From Bacteroidota bacterium (GTDB lineage Bacteria > Bacteroidota > Ignavibacteria > UBA10030 > UBA8401): a DNA stretch of 64,000 nt. Shown in pieces: positions 42,926-53,242 of this stretch (the first letter of the stretch is position 1; each line of letters opens with the position of its first letter). Where the stretch lies: contig DATJPT010000001.1 of assembly GCA_035506275.1 (NCBI GenBank), positions 1 through 64,000 on the forward strand. The letters are read 5' to 3'. The position numbers and the translations under genes are program-made. The notes under the pieces were generated by a model that saw nothing but the letters and a program-made list of their open reading frames with translations, was not told the DNA's origin and did no database searches.

Positions 42926-45439
42926 ATGAAACAAATTCTTGCCGACGTTGCCCTTCCCGTTCCGCTCTATCAGACGTTCACGTATCTCGTACCGCGCGAA
43001 TTTGCGCCGCACGTCGGTGCGGGGAGCCGGGTGCTTGTACCGTTCGGCTCGAAGACAATCTCCGGGATCGTTGTAGGATTCCCGCCGACGACAACTGTCG
43101 CCCCTCTCAAACCGATCCACGACCTCCTCGATGGAAGCCCTGCACTTTCTCCCGAATTATTAGACCTCGGGCGATGGATCGCCGACTATTATGCCGCCCC
43201 GATCGGAGAAGTGTTCAAAGCATTCCTTCCTCAGGGAATTGCTGTAGAAAACCGGAGGCTGGTCTCGTTGAAGCGCCCGCTCGCTTCCGAGGAACTCGCC
43301 CGGCTGGAGAAAGCCGCGCCGCAGCAGGCGAAGGTCGCCGGCGCCCTCGCGGCAGGAACACCGCTTTCCATCGCTCAGCTTCAAAAAAGGACCAAGATCA
43401 AGGGCATTTACTCCGCGGTGTCGGGGTTGTCCGAAGCCGGCATCATCGAGATCATCGACGAGATCCCTGAGCCGAGGGCAAAAGCCAAAATCGAAAAGTT
43501 TGTTCTCAAAAAAAATATTCCTGAAGGCTTCCTGCCGCACGGCACACTGCAGCAGAAACTTCTGTCGCGAATTGGCCGTTTGACAAGCGAACCGTTTCCG
43601 CTCCGATCGCTCCTCAAAGAAACGGGGGCCTCGCTGTCTTCAGTAAAAGGACTGGTGAAGAAGAATATCGTCGATATCGTTCCGCGTGAAGTTGAGCGGT
43701 TCGTAGAGTATCTTCCCGATGAGACTATTTCTCCCGTCAGGACCGAGCAGCTCACCCCTTATCAATCACGGGCTCTTCACGAGATCGGCGCCTCGATGAA
43801 GGAAGGAACCGCAAAGACCTTCTTACTTCACGGCATCACCGGAAGCGGGAAAACGCAGGTATACATCGAGGCGATACGCGAGGCGATGGCGAGGGGGAAG
43901 ACCGCTATCGTTCTCGTTCCCGAAATTTCGTTGACGCCCCAGATGGTCAGAAGATTCAGACTGCACTTCGGGAACTCCGTTGCGGTGATGCACAGCCGCA
44001 TGTCGGACGGCGAGCGGTACGATGCCTGGCGGTTTTGCAAGAGCGGAAAATACAGCATTGTCATCGGTCCGCGTTCGGCGATCTTCGCCCCGCTCGCAAA
44101 CCTCGGCCTTATCGTCGTCGATGAAGAACATGAAGCGTCGTACAAACAATTCGACTCAACCCCCCGGTACAATGCACGCGACGTCGCCGTCATACGGGGG
44201 AGTCAGATCGGCGCGGCCGTCGTGCTCGGCTCGGCGACGCCTTCCGTGGAGTCGTTTTACAATGCGCAGACAAAAAAATATACGCTCCTCGAACTCCCCG
44301 AGCGGATCGACGATGCCGTGCTTCCTTCCATCACCCTGGTCAATATGGCGGAGGACAGGAAACTCCGGTATGCAGAGATGAAGAACGAGGCAAAGCATCT
44401 CGGCAAAAAAGCGTTCGAAAAGGGATTCCACTCAATCTCCTCCCTGCTGGAAGAGAAGATCCGGGACAGGCTACGCAAAGGTGAAGGGATGATCCTGCTT
44501 CAGAACCGCCGCGGATTCGCTCCGTTCATGGAATGCCTCGACTGCGGACACGTGGAGCGGTGCGACCGGTGCGACGTGACGCTCACCTACCACCTTGCCA
44601 AGAAGCATCTCCGCTGCCACTATTGCGGTTCCGTAAGACCGATGCCGGCCGACTGTCCGGAGTGCCGAGGAACTCAATTGAAACTCCAGGGCTTCGGAAC
44701 GCAAAGAGTCGAACAGGATCTGGCAGCATTATTTCCGCAGGCAAAAGTGCTGCGGATGGACCTGGATACGACGACGCGGAGAGGGGCGCACGACAAAATT
44801 CTCCAGGAATTCGGACGGGGGGAGGCAGATATTCTTTTGGGAACACAGATGGTCGCGAAGGGGCTGGACTTCCCGCGGGTCACGCTCGTCGGCGTTATTT
44901 CTGCGGACACGCAAATGATGCTCCCCGATTTTCGCTCAGCGGAACGAACATTCCAGTTGCTCACCCAAGTTGCAGGCAGAGCCGGGCGGAGTTCGTTGAA
45001 GGGTGAGGTCGTCATCCAAAGTTATCAGACGGGCCATTACGGCCTGAAATATGTGCTCGACCATAACTATGACGGATTTTATAGAGAGGAACTGCACTAC
45101 CGCCAGTCGGCGGTGTACCCGCCGTTTGCCCGGCTGATCCTTATCGAATGCAAAGGAACCGACGAAAGGAATGTTCAGCGTGCCGCCGAAACATTTTCGA
45201 GACGCTTGAGCCAGCGTTCCCGCAACGGGATCATTTTAGGTCCGGCAGCTGCGGTCATCTCAAAAATAAAGAACAACTACCGCTGGCAGATCCTTGCAAA
45301 GGCCGTCAAAGCAAACGACCCGGGAGGGGCCTCCATCAGGAATGCCGTCACCCGGGTCGTTCAGGAAATCTCATCGTCGGCGGAAATCCGACGGACGGTT
45401 CAATTTACCGTCGACGTCGATCCGCAGGGAATCATGTAA
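42926..45439 (+). CDS. priA: Primosomal protein N', replication-restart helicase
   Basis: 837 residues. It restarts stalled forks as a 3'-5' helicase. Order: N-terminal 3'-DNA-binding domain (1-105), winged helix (about 110-230), helicase lobe 1 with Walker A GITGSGKTQVY and VVDEEHEASYKQ, a zinc insert with eight Cys (CLDCGHVERCDRC, then CHYCGS and CPECRG), and lobe 2 with LGTQMVAKGLDFPRVTLVGV and QVAGRAGR. Slightly longer than the E. coli protein (about 730). It ends 4 bases from the convergent Yip1-family gene. Confidence 0.97.
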   Translation: MKQILADVALPVPLYQTFTYLVPREFAPHVGAGSRVLVPFGSKTISGIVVGFPPTTTVAPLKPIHDLLDGSPALSPELLDLGRWIADYYAAPIGEVFKAFLPQGIAVENRRLVSLKRPLASEELARLEKAAPQQAKVAGALAAGTPLSIAQLQKRTKIKGIYSAVSGLSEAGIIEIIDEIPEPRAKAKIEKFVLKKNIPEGFLPHGTLQQKLLSRIGRLTSEPFPLRSLLKETGASLSSVKGLVKKNIVDIVPREVERFVEYLPDETISPVRTEQLTPYQSRALHEIGASMKEGTAKTFLLHGITGSGKTQVYIEAIREAMARGKTAIVLVPEISLTPQMVRRFRLHFGNSVAVMHSRMSDGERYDAWRFCKSGKYSIVIGPRSAIFAPLANLGLIVVDEEHEASYKQFDSTPRYNARDVAVIRGSQIGAAVVLGSATPSVESFYNAQTKKYTLLELPERIDDAVLPSITLVNMAEDRKLRYAEMKNEAKHLGKKAFEKGFHSISSLLEEKIRDRLRKGEGMILLQNRRGFAPFMECLDCGHVERCDRCDVTLTYHLAKKHLRCHYCGSVRPMPADCPECRGTQLKLQGFGTQRVEQDLAALFPQAKVLRMDLDTTTRRGAHDKILQEFGRGEADILLGTQMVAKGLDFPRVTLVGVISADTQMMLPDFRSAERTFQLLTQVAGRAGRSSLKGEVVIQSYQTGHYGLKYVLDHNYDGFYREELHYRQSAVYPPFARLILIECKGTDERNVQRAAETFSRRLSQRSRNGIILGPAAAVISKIKNNYRWQILAKAVKANDPGGASIRNAVTRVVQEISSSAEIRRTVQFTVDVDPQGIM

Positions 45440-45443
45440 TTGC

Positions 45444-46208
45444 TCATCCTCCGAAATTGACCAGCACGGTCGCCGCCGTCCAGATCCCCCACAGCACTCC
45501 CACCGCCCCAAGAGCCTTCCCCGTCGACACGGAGAACAATTTCCCCAGCCCGACCGCTACGACAAACAGGAACCAAAAATTGAACACACTGATCGCGCTC
45601 AACAGCTTATGGACGGTATTCGACGGATCGTATTGAGAAACTGCCAGCGCCAGGCTCGGCGTGGCATAGAGCGATCCCATTGCGACCGCGAGGAGCAATG
45701 TTATAATCGACCCGAGCACAAAAATATACATCGAGAGACCGGTGACCTCGAGAGTTTTTGCGTACGTCGCCGATGATTTGAACACCCATTTTCCCGTCAA
45801 CCAAAAGACCAGAGATAAACCGAACAACATGAACGCCATGATGAATGCTGCACCGACCGAGCCGGTGATCATAAATAACGGCGACCCGGGTTTCGGGACC
45901 ATCGTCATGGCCTGATCAACCTGCTCCTGCGTCATCTTGCCGCTCTCGACCCGTTTCTGAAACGCCTTGTCCTGCTGATCGCGCATCTGATCTTGGATCG
46001 GCGCTTGGGAGAACGCCACCAAGACAAAGATAATACTGACGATGACCGTAAAAATGAAAGGGAGCGACCAGTTCGATGTTTGTTTCTCGCTTTTTGCAAC
46101 ATAGTCGAACAATTCGCCGGGGGCGGAAAAAACATTCATCACTTTATCGGAATGTGACATCTCCGAACTCTCTTTTTGTGCAGCGGGCGTCGTATTCATT
46201 TCATCCAT
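45444..46208 (-). CDS. Yip1-family integral membrane protein
   Basis: 254 residues. A cytoplasmic N-terminus (1-45) precedes a helix at about 47-67. A charged extracellular or cytoplasmic loop (about 70-105) follows, then four more helices to residue 250. The helix layout and the beginning VMNVFSAPGELFDYVA match the YIP1 family (Pfam PF04893) in Bacteroidetes-like genomes. Function in bacteria is unknown. It converges with priA and diverges from tmk. Confidence 0.75.
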   Translation of the reverse strand: MDEMNTTPAAQKESSEMSHSDKVMNVFSAPGELFDYVAKSEKQTSNWSLPFIFTVIVSIIFVLVAFSQAPIQDQMRDQQDKAFQKRVESGKMTQEQVDQAMTMVPKPGSPLFMITGSVGAAFIMAFMLFGLSLVFWLTGKWVFKSSATYAKTLEVTGLSMYIFVLGSIITLLLAVAMGSLYATPSLALAVSQYDPSNTVHKLLSAISVFNFWFLFVVAVGLGKLFSVSTGKALGAVGVLWGIWTAATVLVNFGG

Positions 46209-46389
46209 ACTTCCTCCGATTCGTAGGATTCAAAACTAGGTAATTAAACCTTGGCTGGGGATTCCTTGGGGACAAGTATACTAAATATGCATCGCAGTGT
46301 CAACGCCGGGCCGGCTAGACGCATGCTTTCCTTCCTTGCAAAATCGGCCTAAATTAAGTACCATGGTTCAGCCAACGCAAGGTCATTGA

Positions 46390-47016
46390 ATGTTCATCTC
46401 GTTTGAAGGATTAGACGGTTCGGGGAAAACGACGCAGGCGGCGCTTCTTGTTGACAAGCTGCGGAGCCAGAGCTATATCGTCGAATTTTTCCGGGAGCCC
46501 GGGGGGACCGAGATCTCGGAGCGCATCCGGGAAATCCTATTAGATAAGAAAAATCTCGGCATGAGCCAGATCACCGAACTCTTCCTCTTTTCGGCGGCCC
46601 GCGCGCAGCTTGTCAACCAGGTGATCAAGCCCGCTCTTCTCGACGGAAAGATCGTGATCTGCGACCGCTACGTGGATTCGACGACGGCGTATCAGGGGTA
46701 CGGAAGAGGTCTGAGACTCGGAGCGGTCAAAACGATCAACGCGGTGGCGACCTTCGGACTGCTCCCGGAGATCACCTTCCTGATCGACGTTCCGATCGAC
46801 GAAATCATCGAACGGCGGCACAAGAGCGGGGTTGCGATCGACAGGATGGAAAGCAGCGGGAGGGAATTTTATGAAAAGATCCGCCAGGGGTATCTCGAGC
46901 TTGCAAAAGAAGAGCCGAAGCGCATCCAGCTGATCGACGGCTCGCTCCCCGCAGAGATCGTTCAGGATGAGATCTGGAAAACTCTTTCCGTTCGTCTCCC
47001 CCGGAAAATTTCCTGA
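46390..47016 (+). CDS. tmk: Thymidylate kinase
   Basis: 208 residues. It phosphorylates dTMP to dTDP. P-loop FEGLDGSGKTTQA (4-16), FREPGGTEISERIREILLD, ICDRYVDSTTAYQGYGRG and the LID segment RRHKSGVAIDRME are all present. The ATG at 46390 gives the standard length. It converges with the M14 peptidase gene. Confidence 0.96.
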   Translation: MFISFEGLDGSGKTTQAALLVDKLRSQSYIVEFFREPGGTEISERIREILLDKKNLGMSQITELFLFSAARAQLVNQVIKPALLDGKIVICDRYVDSTTAYQGYGRGLRLGAVKTINAVATFGLLPEITFLIDVPIDEIIERRHKSGVAIDRMESSGREFYEKIRQGYLELAKEEPKRIQLIDGSLPAEIVQDEIWKTLSVRLPRKIS

Positions 47017-47059
47017 ACAACCATCATCCCCATTGTGACCTTTCGCCTGCGCGGCGACA

Positions 47060-48247
47060 TCAGTACACGCGGTCAAATTCTCTGAGCAGTTTTTCCAGAT
47101 CCACTTCCCTGTCCATAGCGACTTCACTCCCCTTGATCGACCTCCCTTTGGCATCGATCAGCCGAAACGACGAATAGTTGCTCAGGTCGCCGATGTCGAC
47201 GACCTTGTGCTTCTGACGTACGACGCCGTCCTGTCCCGCAGATTCTTCCGTGTTCACGCCGATGTCGACGATAACGGAGGCGATACCCTCTCCGAATGTC
47301 AGTGTAATTCCGCTGATGATCGTGTCGCAAAGACTTTTCGTGTTCTCGGGGAGTTCTTCGTAATGAGCAACGTCGGCCTGCTCGTACTCACCGCTTGCGA
47401 TGGAATAACATATCGCGAGAAGGGCGACGCAGTTCAATTTTCTGATGGACATTTTTTCAGGGTCTCCCTTTGCCCCTCCCGATTCGATCAGCACGGTGCT
47501 CGTCCCCCATTTTTGGATATTATCGCCGAACGCGCGCGGCTCGAATGAATCATCGTAGCGCGATACGTGCCCGTCGATAAAACGGGAAAAAATATCCGTC
47601 AGACGCGCCGCGACCTTTTTCGCCCGGATCCGTACTGCATTCTCGCTTTTGGCATGATCGTATGTCGGAGCGAGAAGGGCGATGGTGGCGACTTTTCCGG
47701 TCGAGCCGACGGTATAGCGCGGTTCCTGGTCGTGAAGATTGAACCCGAATTCGGGGGAATATTTATCGCGCATCTGTTTTAAAAGCCTCGCCTCAGCCGT
47801 CTGCAGCTGCAGCGCATCCCGGTTGATGTCGATGCCGTGGACGCTCCGTCGCTGGAAACGCTCGGCCCCGTCGGGGTTCAGCATCGGAATAATAAGGAGC
47901 GTCGTCTCTTCCAGTATCTTTTTGACTTCCGCGGAGTTTTTATTCCTGCCTATGTACGACAGCATATCGAGAATCCCCACCGTCGCCGTCGGCTCATCGC
48001 CATGCATTTGCGACCACATGAAAATTTTCTTTTTGCCGGAACCGATGGTCAGCAGGTTGATCGATCTCCCTTCGGAAGATTTTCCGATCTGATCGATCGC
48101 AAGAATCCCTTGCATCGGCGCCCGGAGCGAATTGAGAAGGGGGATCAGTGCACCATGCTTCAGCCGTTTCGACGTAATTTCGTTGACGCTGTAGCTTTCA
48201 TAGGAATCAAAAAGGGCCTGTGCGAATCTGCTTACTTCCGGGTTCAT
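47060..48247 (-). CDS. M14-family zinc carboxypeptidase
   Basis: 395 residues. The zinc ligands sit in WSQMHGDEPTAT (H-x2-E) and GFNLHDQEPRYT (His); the catalytic Glu is in STVLIESGGAKGDPE. The arginine site for the substrate carboxylate is in GIDINRDALQLQT. No signal peptide was found, so it appears cytoplasmic, unlike most carboxypeptidases. A C-terminal domain (about 300-395) of uncertain fold follows. Substrates may be cell-wall peptides or amino-acid conjugates. Confidence 0.88.
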   Translation of the reverse strand: MNPEVSRFAQALFDSYESYSVNEITSKRLKHGALIPLLNSLRAPMQGILAIDQIGKSSEGRSINLLTIGSGKKKIFMWSQMHGDEPTATVGILDMLSYIGRNKNSAEVKKILEETTLLIIPMLNPDGAERFQRRSVHGIDINRDALQLQTAEARLLKQMRDKYSPEFGFNLHDQEPRYTVGSTGKVATIALLAPTYDHAKSENAVRIRAKKVAARLTDIFSRFIDGHVSRYDDSFEPRAFGDNIQKWGTSTVLIESGGAKGDPEKMSIRKLNCVALLAICYSIASGEYEQADVAHYEELPENTKSLCDTIISGITLTFGEGIASVIVDIGVNTEESAGQDGVVRQKHKVVDIGDLSNYSSFRLIDAKGRSIKGSEVAMDREVDLEKLLREFDRVY

Positions 48248-48621
48248 CTCTATCCTGATGTGGTCGATAGTGCTGTTAAACCGATGAGGCTTTTTGAGTG
48301 ATTAATGTAAGAACATTTTTTGAAATTTCATAAATATGAGTCGCAATCGGCGGTGATGCGGTTCGAGAATCTCCCCTCTCGCTCCCATCCTGAGTTTGGG
48401 AGCGGCACCGGCGCCATGTCTTTCGGCTGGTGGTTTCACCCCGTTCCCAGTGGGAGATTGGGAACGGAAGAACCCTTGCCAAACGCTCCTACCGTGGAAC
48501 TGCAACACTGCCCCCCAATCCTTTTATTGATTTTCCGGGCAATGTTTCGTATTTTAAGTAAAATTATCGCGAATTATCGGGAACGGAGAAGTTCGATTCC
48601 CTACAGCAAAGGAGTATTTGA
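48248..48621. other. Intergenic region upstream of tig
   Basis: A 374-base divergent region. It holds the two-hairpin repeat at 48381-48467. The AT-rich stretch 48515-48590 before the trigger factor gene is the likely promoter region, but boxes could not be assigned with confidence. Confidence 0.5.
48381..48467. repeat. Double-hairpin intergenic repeat
   Basis: Two hairpins of the same design. GCTCCCA-N9-TGGGAGC spans 48381-48403, and CCGTTCCCA-N9-TGGGAACGG spans 48441-48467 with a perfect 9-base-pair stem. Both loops are exactly 9 bases. A degenerate relative lies at 1394-1419. Probably a dispersed palindromic element rather than a terminator, since no T-run follows. Confidence 0.7.
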
Positions 48622-49905
48622 GTGGAAGTATCATTAAAAACAGTGACAGAATGCGACCAGGAAATCGCCATCAGCCTTTCGCCGGAAGAACTTGCCCCTC
48701 ATTTCGAGGCGGCATATAAAAAAGCGGCGCCGTCGATCGAGATCAAGGGGTTCCGCAAAGGGAAGGTCCCAATTTCCCTCATCAAAAAATACTACGGAGA
48801 AAGCGTCGAGGCCGATGCGCTGGACGATATCGCAAACGAATCGTTCAAAAAGACGATCGAGGAGAAGAAGATCCAGCCGATCGGCACGCCGACGATAGTC
48901 GACATGAAATACAAGCGGGGAGAGCCCTTTTCATTTACAATAAAATACGAGGTTAAACCGTCTATTACTCTAAAGGATTATAAGAGCATTCCTGTCGAGA
49001 AGTACGTCCATCCGGTCAAGGACGAGGAAGTAGAGTCGGAAATAAAACGGCTGCAGCACATCAACGCGACCTTTGAAGAAGCGAAAAAGGTGGACGGCCC
49101 GGAATACGTCGTGACCGCGGACCTTCAGGACACGGATGAAACCGGAACGCCGCTCATCGGACAAAAGCGGGACGGGATGCGGATCTACCTGAACGAGCCT
49201 TCGACCGAGCAGGAGATAAAGGACGCCCTGAGATCGGCGGAGGTCGGCGGCGTGTATAAGGTGAGCTTCGAACATAAGCATGATGACCACACGCACAAAG
49301 TGCACATGCAGATGACCGTGAAAAAGGTCGAGAAGGTGATCCATCCCGACTTCAACGACGAGCTCGTCAAAAAGATTACGAAAGAAAAATATTCGAACGC
49401 TGCGGAATTCCGCAAGGAACTGAGGGCGGACCTTGAGCGGTATTGGAACGACCGGACGGACAAACGGATGGTCGACGACCTGACGAACGAGATCGTCCGC
49501 AGACACGAATTTGCGGTCCCCGAGGCGCTGGTCAAGAGCTTCACCGATTCCTACATCGACGAATTGAAGAACCAGCAGAAGAGCAAACAGCTGCCGCGCG
49601 GGTTCGACGAACAGAAATACCGCGAAGCGGCGCGGCCGACGGCGGTCTGGCAGGCAAAGTGGGCGCTGATCCGCGAGCAGATCCTCGCGAAGGAGAATAT
49701 CAAGGTCGAAGACGCCGATGTCGAGACCCTTGCCGAAGAAGAATCGAAAAAGCTGAACATCGACAAAGAGCGACTCATGAATTTTTACAAGACGTCTGAA
49801 ACGGCCGGCGACCGTATCCTCAACGATAAGCTGATCGCCTTCCTGAAGCAGAACTCTGCGGTCAAGGAAACTGTTACAGACGACACAACAAAGCTATTGT
49901 CATAA
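48622..49905 (+). CDS. tig: Trigger factor
   Basis: 427 residues. It is a ribosome-bound chaperone and peptidyl-prolyl isomerase. The ribosome-docking loop is [19 protein letters not shown] in the N-domain (about 1-115). A PPIase-like domain follows (about 155-240), then a helical C-domain. The GTG at 48622 has an AAAGGAG site 7 bases upstream. First of tig-clpP-clpX, a conserved order. Confidence 0.95.
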   Translation: MEVSLKTVTECDQEIAISLSPEELAPHFEAAYKKAAPSIEIKGFRKGKVPISLIKKYYGESVEADALDDIANESFKKTIEEKKIQPIGTPTIVDMKYKRGEPFSFTIKYEVKPSITLKDYKSIPVEKYVHPVKDEEVESEIKRLQHINATFEEAKKVDGPEYVVTADLQDTDETGTPLIGQKRDGMRIYLNEPSTEQEIKDALRSAEVGGVYKVSFEHKHDDHTHKVHMQMTVKKVEKVIHPDFNDELVKKITKEKYSNAAEFRKELRADLERYWNDRTDKRMVDDLTNEIVRRHEFAVPEALVKSFTDSYIDELKNQQKSKQLPRGFDEQKYREAARPTAVWQAKWALIREQILAKENIKVEDADVETLAEEESKKLNIDKERLMNFYKTSETAGDRILNDKLIAFLKQNSAVKETVTDDTTKLLS

Positions 49906-49940
49906 CTCCGCTCATTTATCCAGAAAGGATTTTTTGCGAA

Positions 49941-50579
49941 ATGCTCTATTCTCAAGGACCGCATGATGTCTATAACCAGCTCGTTCCGATGGTCGTCGAA
50001 CAGACCAGCCGCGGCGAGCGCGCGTTCGATATTTTCTCCCGACTGCTCAAGGAACGGATCATCTTCGTCGGAAGCGCCATTGACGACGCTGTGGCAAGTT
50101 TGATCGTTGCCCAGATGATCTTCCTGGAAGCCGAGGATCCGGAAAAGGACATTCACCTCTACATCAACAGCCCCGGAGGGAGCGTTACCGCCGGACTTGC
50201 AATTTACGATACGATGCAGTATGTTCGTCCGGATGTCTCGACGATGTGCGTCGGCATGGCCGCAAGCATGGGGGCCGTGCTTCTGCTCGCCGGCACGAAG
50301 GGGAAACGGAAGGCCCTTCCCAACTCGCGGATCATGATCCATCAGCCGTGGGGAGGCGTGCAGGGAACGGCGTCGGACATCAGCATTCAGGTGGACGAAA
50401 TTCTTGCGACGAAGATCCGGTTGAACGAGATCATCTCTCATCATTCGGGAAAGTCGATCGAAGACGTGAACCGCGACACCGACCGGGACAAGTACCTCTC
50501 GGCCGAAGAAGCAAAGGCCTACGGCATCATCGACGCCGTGCTGACGAAGCGGACGGCCGAGCCGAAGAAAGAAAAATAA
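49941..50579 (+). CDS. clpP: ATP-dependent Clp protease proteolytic subunit
   Basis: 212 residues. The catalytic triad is S109 (GMAASMGA), H134 (MIHQPWGG) and D183 ([13 protein letters not shown]), with spacing identical to E. coli ClpP. It forms the double-heptamer peptidase chamber with ClpX, encoded 30 bases downstream. The short N-terminus suggests little or no propeptide. Confidence 0.97.
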   Translation: MLYSQGPHDVYNQLVPMVVEQTSRGERAFDIFSRLLKERIIFVGSAIDDAVASLIVAQMIFLEAEDPEKDIHLYINSPGGSVTAGLAIYDTMQYVRPDVSTMCVGMAASMGAVLLLAGTKGKRKALPNSRIMIHQPWGGVQGTASDISIQVDEILATKIRLNEIISHHSGKSIEDVNRDTDRDKYLSAEEAKAYGIIDAVLTKRTAEPKKEK

Positions 50580-50609
50580 TTCTCACAGCGTCATTTTCGG
50601 GATAGTTCG

Positions 50610-51869
50610 ATGAGTCAAAAACCAAAAGGAGACGAAAAGATCCGCTGTTCGTTCTGCGGACGCGGGCCTGAGGAAGTTTCCAGCATCATCGCCGGTCCGG
50701 ATGTCTATATCTGCGACCATTGCGTTTCGAGCTCGGTGGACATCATCCGGAACAACATGGCCGCTTTCCCGAAGAAGAAGGGAAAAGGAAAGTCCGGGCT
50801 GACCCCCGAGCAGCTGAAAGAGGCGCTCGACCAATACGTCATCGGCCAGGACCAGGCGAAGAAAACTCTTTCGGTCGCCGTGTACAACCATTACAAGCGG
50901 ATCGATTCACAAGACCACCTTCAGGCCCTCGACGATGTCGAAATTGAGAAGAGCAACATTCTCCTGATCGGTCCGACAGGAACCGGTAAGACGCTTCTGG
51001 CGCAGACGTTAGCACGAATTCTCGATGTTCCGTTTGCCATCGCCGATGCGACGACCTTGACCGAAGCGGGATATGTCGGCGACGACGTCGAGACCATTCT
51101 TGTCTATCTTTTGCAAAATGCCGAATACAATGTCGAGCGCGCCGAACGGGGCATCGTCTACATCGACGAGATCGACAAGATCTCGCGGAAGAGCGACAGC
51201 GCGTCGATCACCCGGGATGTTTCGGGCGAGGGAGTGCAGCAGGCGCTGCTGAAGATCCTCGAGGGAACCATTGCCGGCGTACCGCCGAAAGGGGGACGCA
51301 AGCATCCCGAACAGAGCCTCATCAACGTCAACACGAAGAATATTCTCTTCATCTGCGGCGGCGCGTTTGAAGGACTCGATAAGATCATCGCGAAACGCGT
51401 CAGCCAGAATCCGATGGGTTTCGACGCCGACCTGAGGGGGAAAAAAGATTACAGCACCGACGAATATTTGAAGCAAGTCGAGCCGGACGACCTGCTGAAG
51501 TACGGTCTCATTCCCGAGTTCATCGGCAGGCTTCCGGTGATCTCGTCCCTCCATTCTCTCTCGGAAGATGCGTTGATGAACATCCTCGTCGAGCCGAAGA
51601 ACGCGCTGGTGAAGCAGTTCCAGAAGCTGTTCAAGTATGAAGGAGTAGAGCTGGAATTCGAGGAAGGGGCGCTGAGAGCGATCGTTCAGAAAGCAATGGC
51701 GCGCGGAACCGGCGCCCGGGCGTTGAGGGCGGTGATCGAAGAGATGATGGTCGATATCATGTACTACCTCCCTTCGCGGCCGGAAATCACAAAGTGCATC
51801 ATCACAAAAGATACGATCGCGAAGAAGAAAGATCCTGAGTATCTTTTCGAGGAACGGAAATCCGCCTAA
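50610..51869 (+). CDS. clpX: ATP-dependent Clp protease ATP-binding subunit
   Basis: 419 residues. The N-terminal C4 zinc-binding domain ([20 protein letters not shown]) precedes an AAA+ module. That module has Walker [15 protein letters not shown], Walker [11 protein letters not shown] and the pore loop GYVGDD. The IGF-type loop for docking ClpP is not obvious by eye but lies around 260-275. It unfolds tagged proteins and feeds ClpP. Followed by a clear terminator. Confidence 0.97.
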   Translation: MSQKPKGDEKIRCSFCGRGPEEVSSIIAGPDVYICDHCVSSSVDIIRNNMAAFPKKKGKGKSGLTPEQLKEALDQYVIGQDQAKKTLSVAVYNHYKRIDSQDHLQALDDVEIEKSNILLIGPTGTGKTLLAQTLARILDVPFAIADATTLTEAGYVGDDVETILVYLLQNAEYNVERAERGIVYIDEIDKISRKSDSASITRDVSGEGVQQALLKILEGTIAGVPPKGGRKHPEQSLINVNTKNILFICGGAFEGLDKIIAKRVSQNPMGFDADLRGKKDYSTDEYLKQVEPDDLLKYGLIPEFIGRLPVISSLHSLSEDALMNILVEPKNALVKQFQKLFKYEGVELEFEEGALRAIVQKAMARGTGARALRAVIEEMMVDIMYYLPSRPEITKCIITKDTIAKKKDPEYLFEERKSA

Positions 51870-51895
51870 GCGATAATTCTGCCGCATAACAAGAG

Positions 51896-51930
51896 GCCGA
51901 TCTCGACAACGAGATCGGCTTTGTTGTCTT
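51896..51930 (+). terminator. Intrinsic terminator after clpX
   Basis: GCCGATCTCG (51896-51905), loop ACAA, CGAGATCGGC (51910-51919), then TTTGTTGTCTT. A perfect 10-base-pair stem with a T-rich tail ends the tig-clpP-clpX unit. Confidence 0.92.
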
Positions 51931-52073
51931 GTCCCCCTTTTTCATTTCTCTCCGCGGTCATCCTGTTCGGACGACGCCTCATCCATCGCCGCATATCGGT
52001 GGCAAGAAATCGTTTGCTTCCCGACGAATTTTCTGTTAGGTTTTGCTCCCCAAGAATGCAGAGGAGTTCGTCG

Positions 52074-53210
52074 ATGACTATCAGAGAACATTCTCTTTCC
52101 ATTGTTGCAGTCGCCTGCGCGCTCACGGTTATTGGCTGCGGAGAAAGCCAGGTTCTCCTCGACCCGGATTATTCCAGACAAGAGCTGGTATCGAACAAGA
52201 TCATCGGCTCGGACGTGAAGGTCACCTCCGTCGTCGACCGCCGGGCTGTCGACCCCTACACCATCGGTAGCGCGGAGACAGGCCTCTTTAACACGACGGT
52301 GCCCTACCGCGTCACTATTCCAGTGGCTGAATTCGTCAAAGCGGCGCTCGATTCCCTCCTTCCGGCGTCCCCTTCGAATGCCAACGTTCCGGTCGAGGTG
52401 TTCATCGACTCCATGGAAGTAAGAGAGGATAATTCTCAATATTTTGACGTCGGCATTTTTGATGCAAAGATCATTTTCAAGGGGAGGTTCATCAGAGAAT
52501 CCGCCGAATCCGTCACTGTAAGGGTTTATGAAACAGTCAGGACCGGGGATGATGTGACGAAGTTCCTTGAACTGCTGATCTACAAAGGAATTGTCGATTG
52601 CAGCCGCGATCTTTCGGCTGGGGCTAAAATCTTGGATTACCCGTGGAGCGCCGTTCCTCGTGATTCAGCGAACGCTGCTACAAAGAGTGCCCTTCAACGT
52701 CCGAATGCTGGAGAGAACGTCATCGGAGAGGATAACAAATCGAAGACGGAGGTTTGTCAGGACATTGATTTCATGTATTTCCGCGGCGGGAAAATTCAAG
52801 CGGGGTACCGCTTCGCATACAATTCGTTCGGTCTGAAAGAGAGCTCGGCGGTCATGCTCGGCTATGGCGCCCATTTCGAAGTGCTTCGCATCAACAATAC
52901 CGACAACAACATCAACGGGACCATGGTCACCTTTGGAGGCCATATCGGGTTCAGGTGGCTTACTAGCGACCGGCCGGTATCTCCGTTCGTCGGCGGGACC
53001 GCAGCCTTGACAGGCGGCGACGAAACGGTCCACAACGCCAATGGAATGGAAACCTCGTTCTTCTTCGGGCCGATTCTACGCGAGACCGTCGGTTTTTCAT
53101 TCGATAAGCAGGGGTATCTGGAAATCGGGTTCTTTGAAATGAAATTATTCAGGTCGACGATGTTGCCGTATGATACCGGCATTACGGCAGGGGTGGCCAT
53201 GGGGTTTTGA
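52074..53210 (+). CDS. Predicted lipoprotein with C-terminal barrel-like region
   Basis: 378 residues from the ATG at 52074, which has AGAGGAG 7 bases upstream; a longer frame from 51921 runs back into the terminator. The N-terminus ends in a lipobox LTVIGCGES, so Cys near residue 20 is lipidated. Residues 40-200 look like a compact alpha/beta domain seen in periplasmic lipoproteins (VPYRVTIPVAEFVKAALDSL). From about 235 alternating Gly/aromatic strands (GGKIQAGYRFAYNSFG, LGYGAHFEVL) to the terminal GVAMGF suggest a small beta-barrel. Not assigned to a known family. Confidence 0.7.
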   Translation: MTIREHSLSIVAVACALTVIGCGESQVLLDPDYSRQELVSNKIIGSDVKVTSVVDRRAVDPYTIGSAETGLFNTTVPYRVTIPVAEFVKAALDSLLPASPSNANVPVEVFIDSMEVREDNSQYFDVGIFDAKIIFKGRFIRESAESVTVRVYETVRTGDDVTKFLELLIYKGIVDCSRDLSAGAKILDYPWSAVPRDSANAATKSALQRPNAGENVIGEDNKSKTEVCQDIDFMYFRGGKIQAGYRFAYNSFGLKESSAVMLGYGAHFEVLRINNTDNNINGTMVTFGGHIGFRWLTSDRPVSPFVGGTAALTGGDETVHNANGMETSFFFGPILRETVGFSFDKQGYLEIGFFEMKLFRSTMLPYDTGITAGVAMGF

Positions 53211-53242
53211 GGGACCCGGTTGCACCCTCGGGCAGGTACGCC

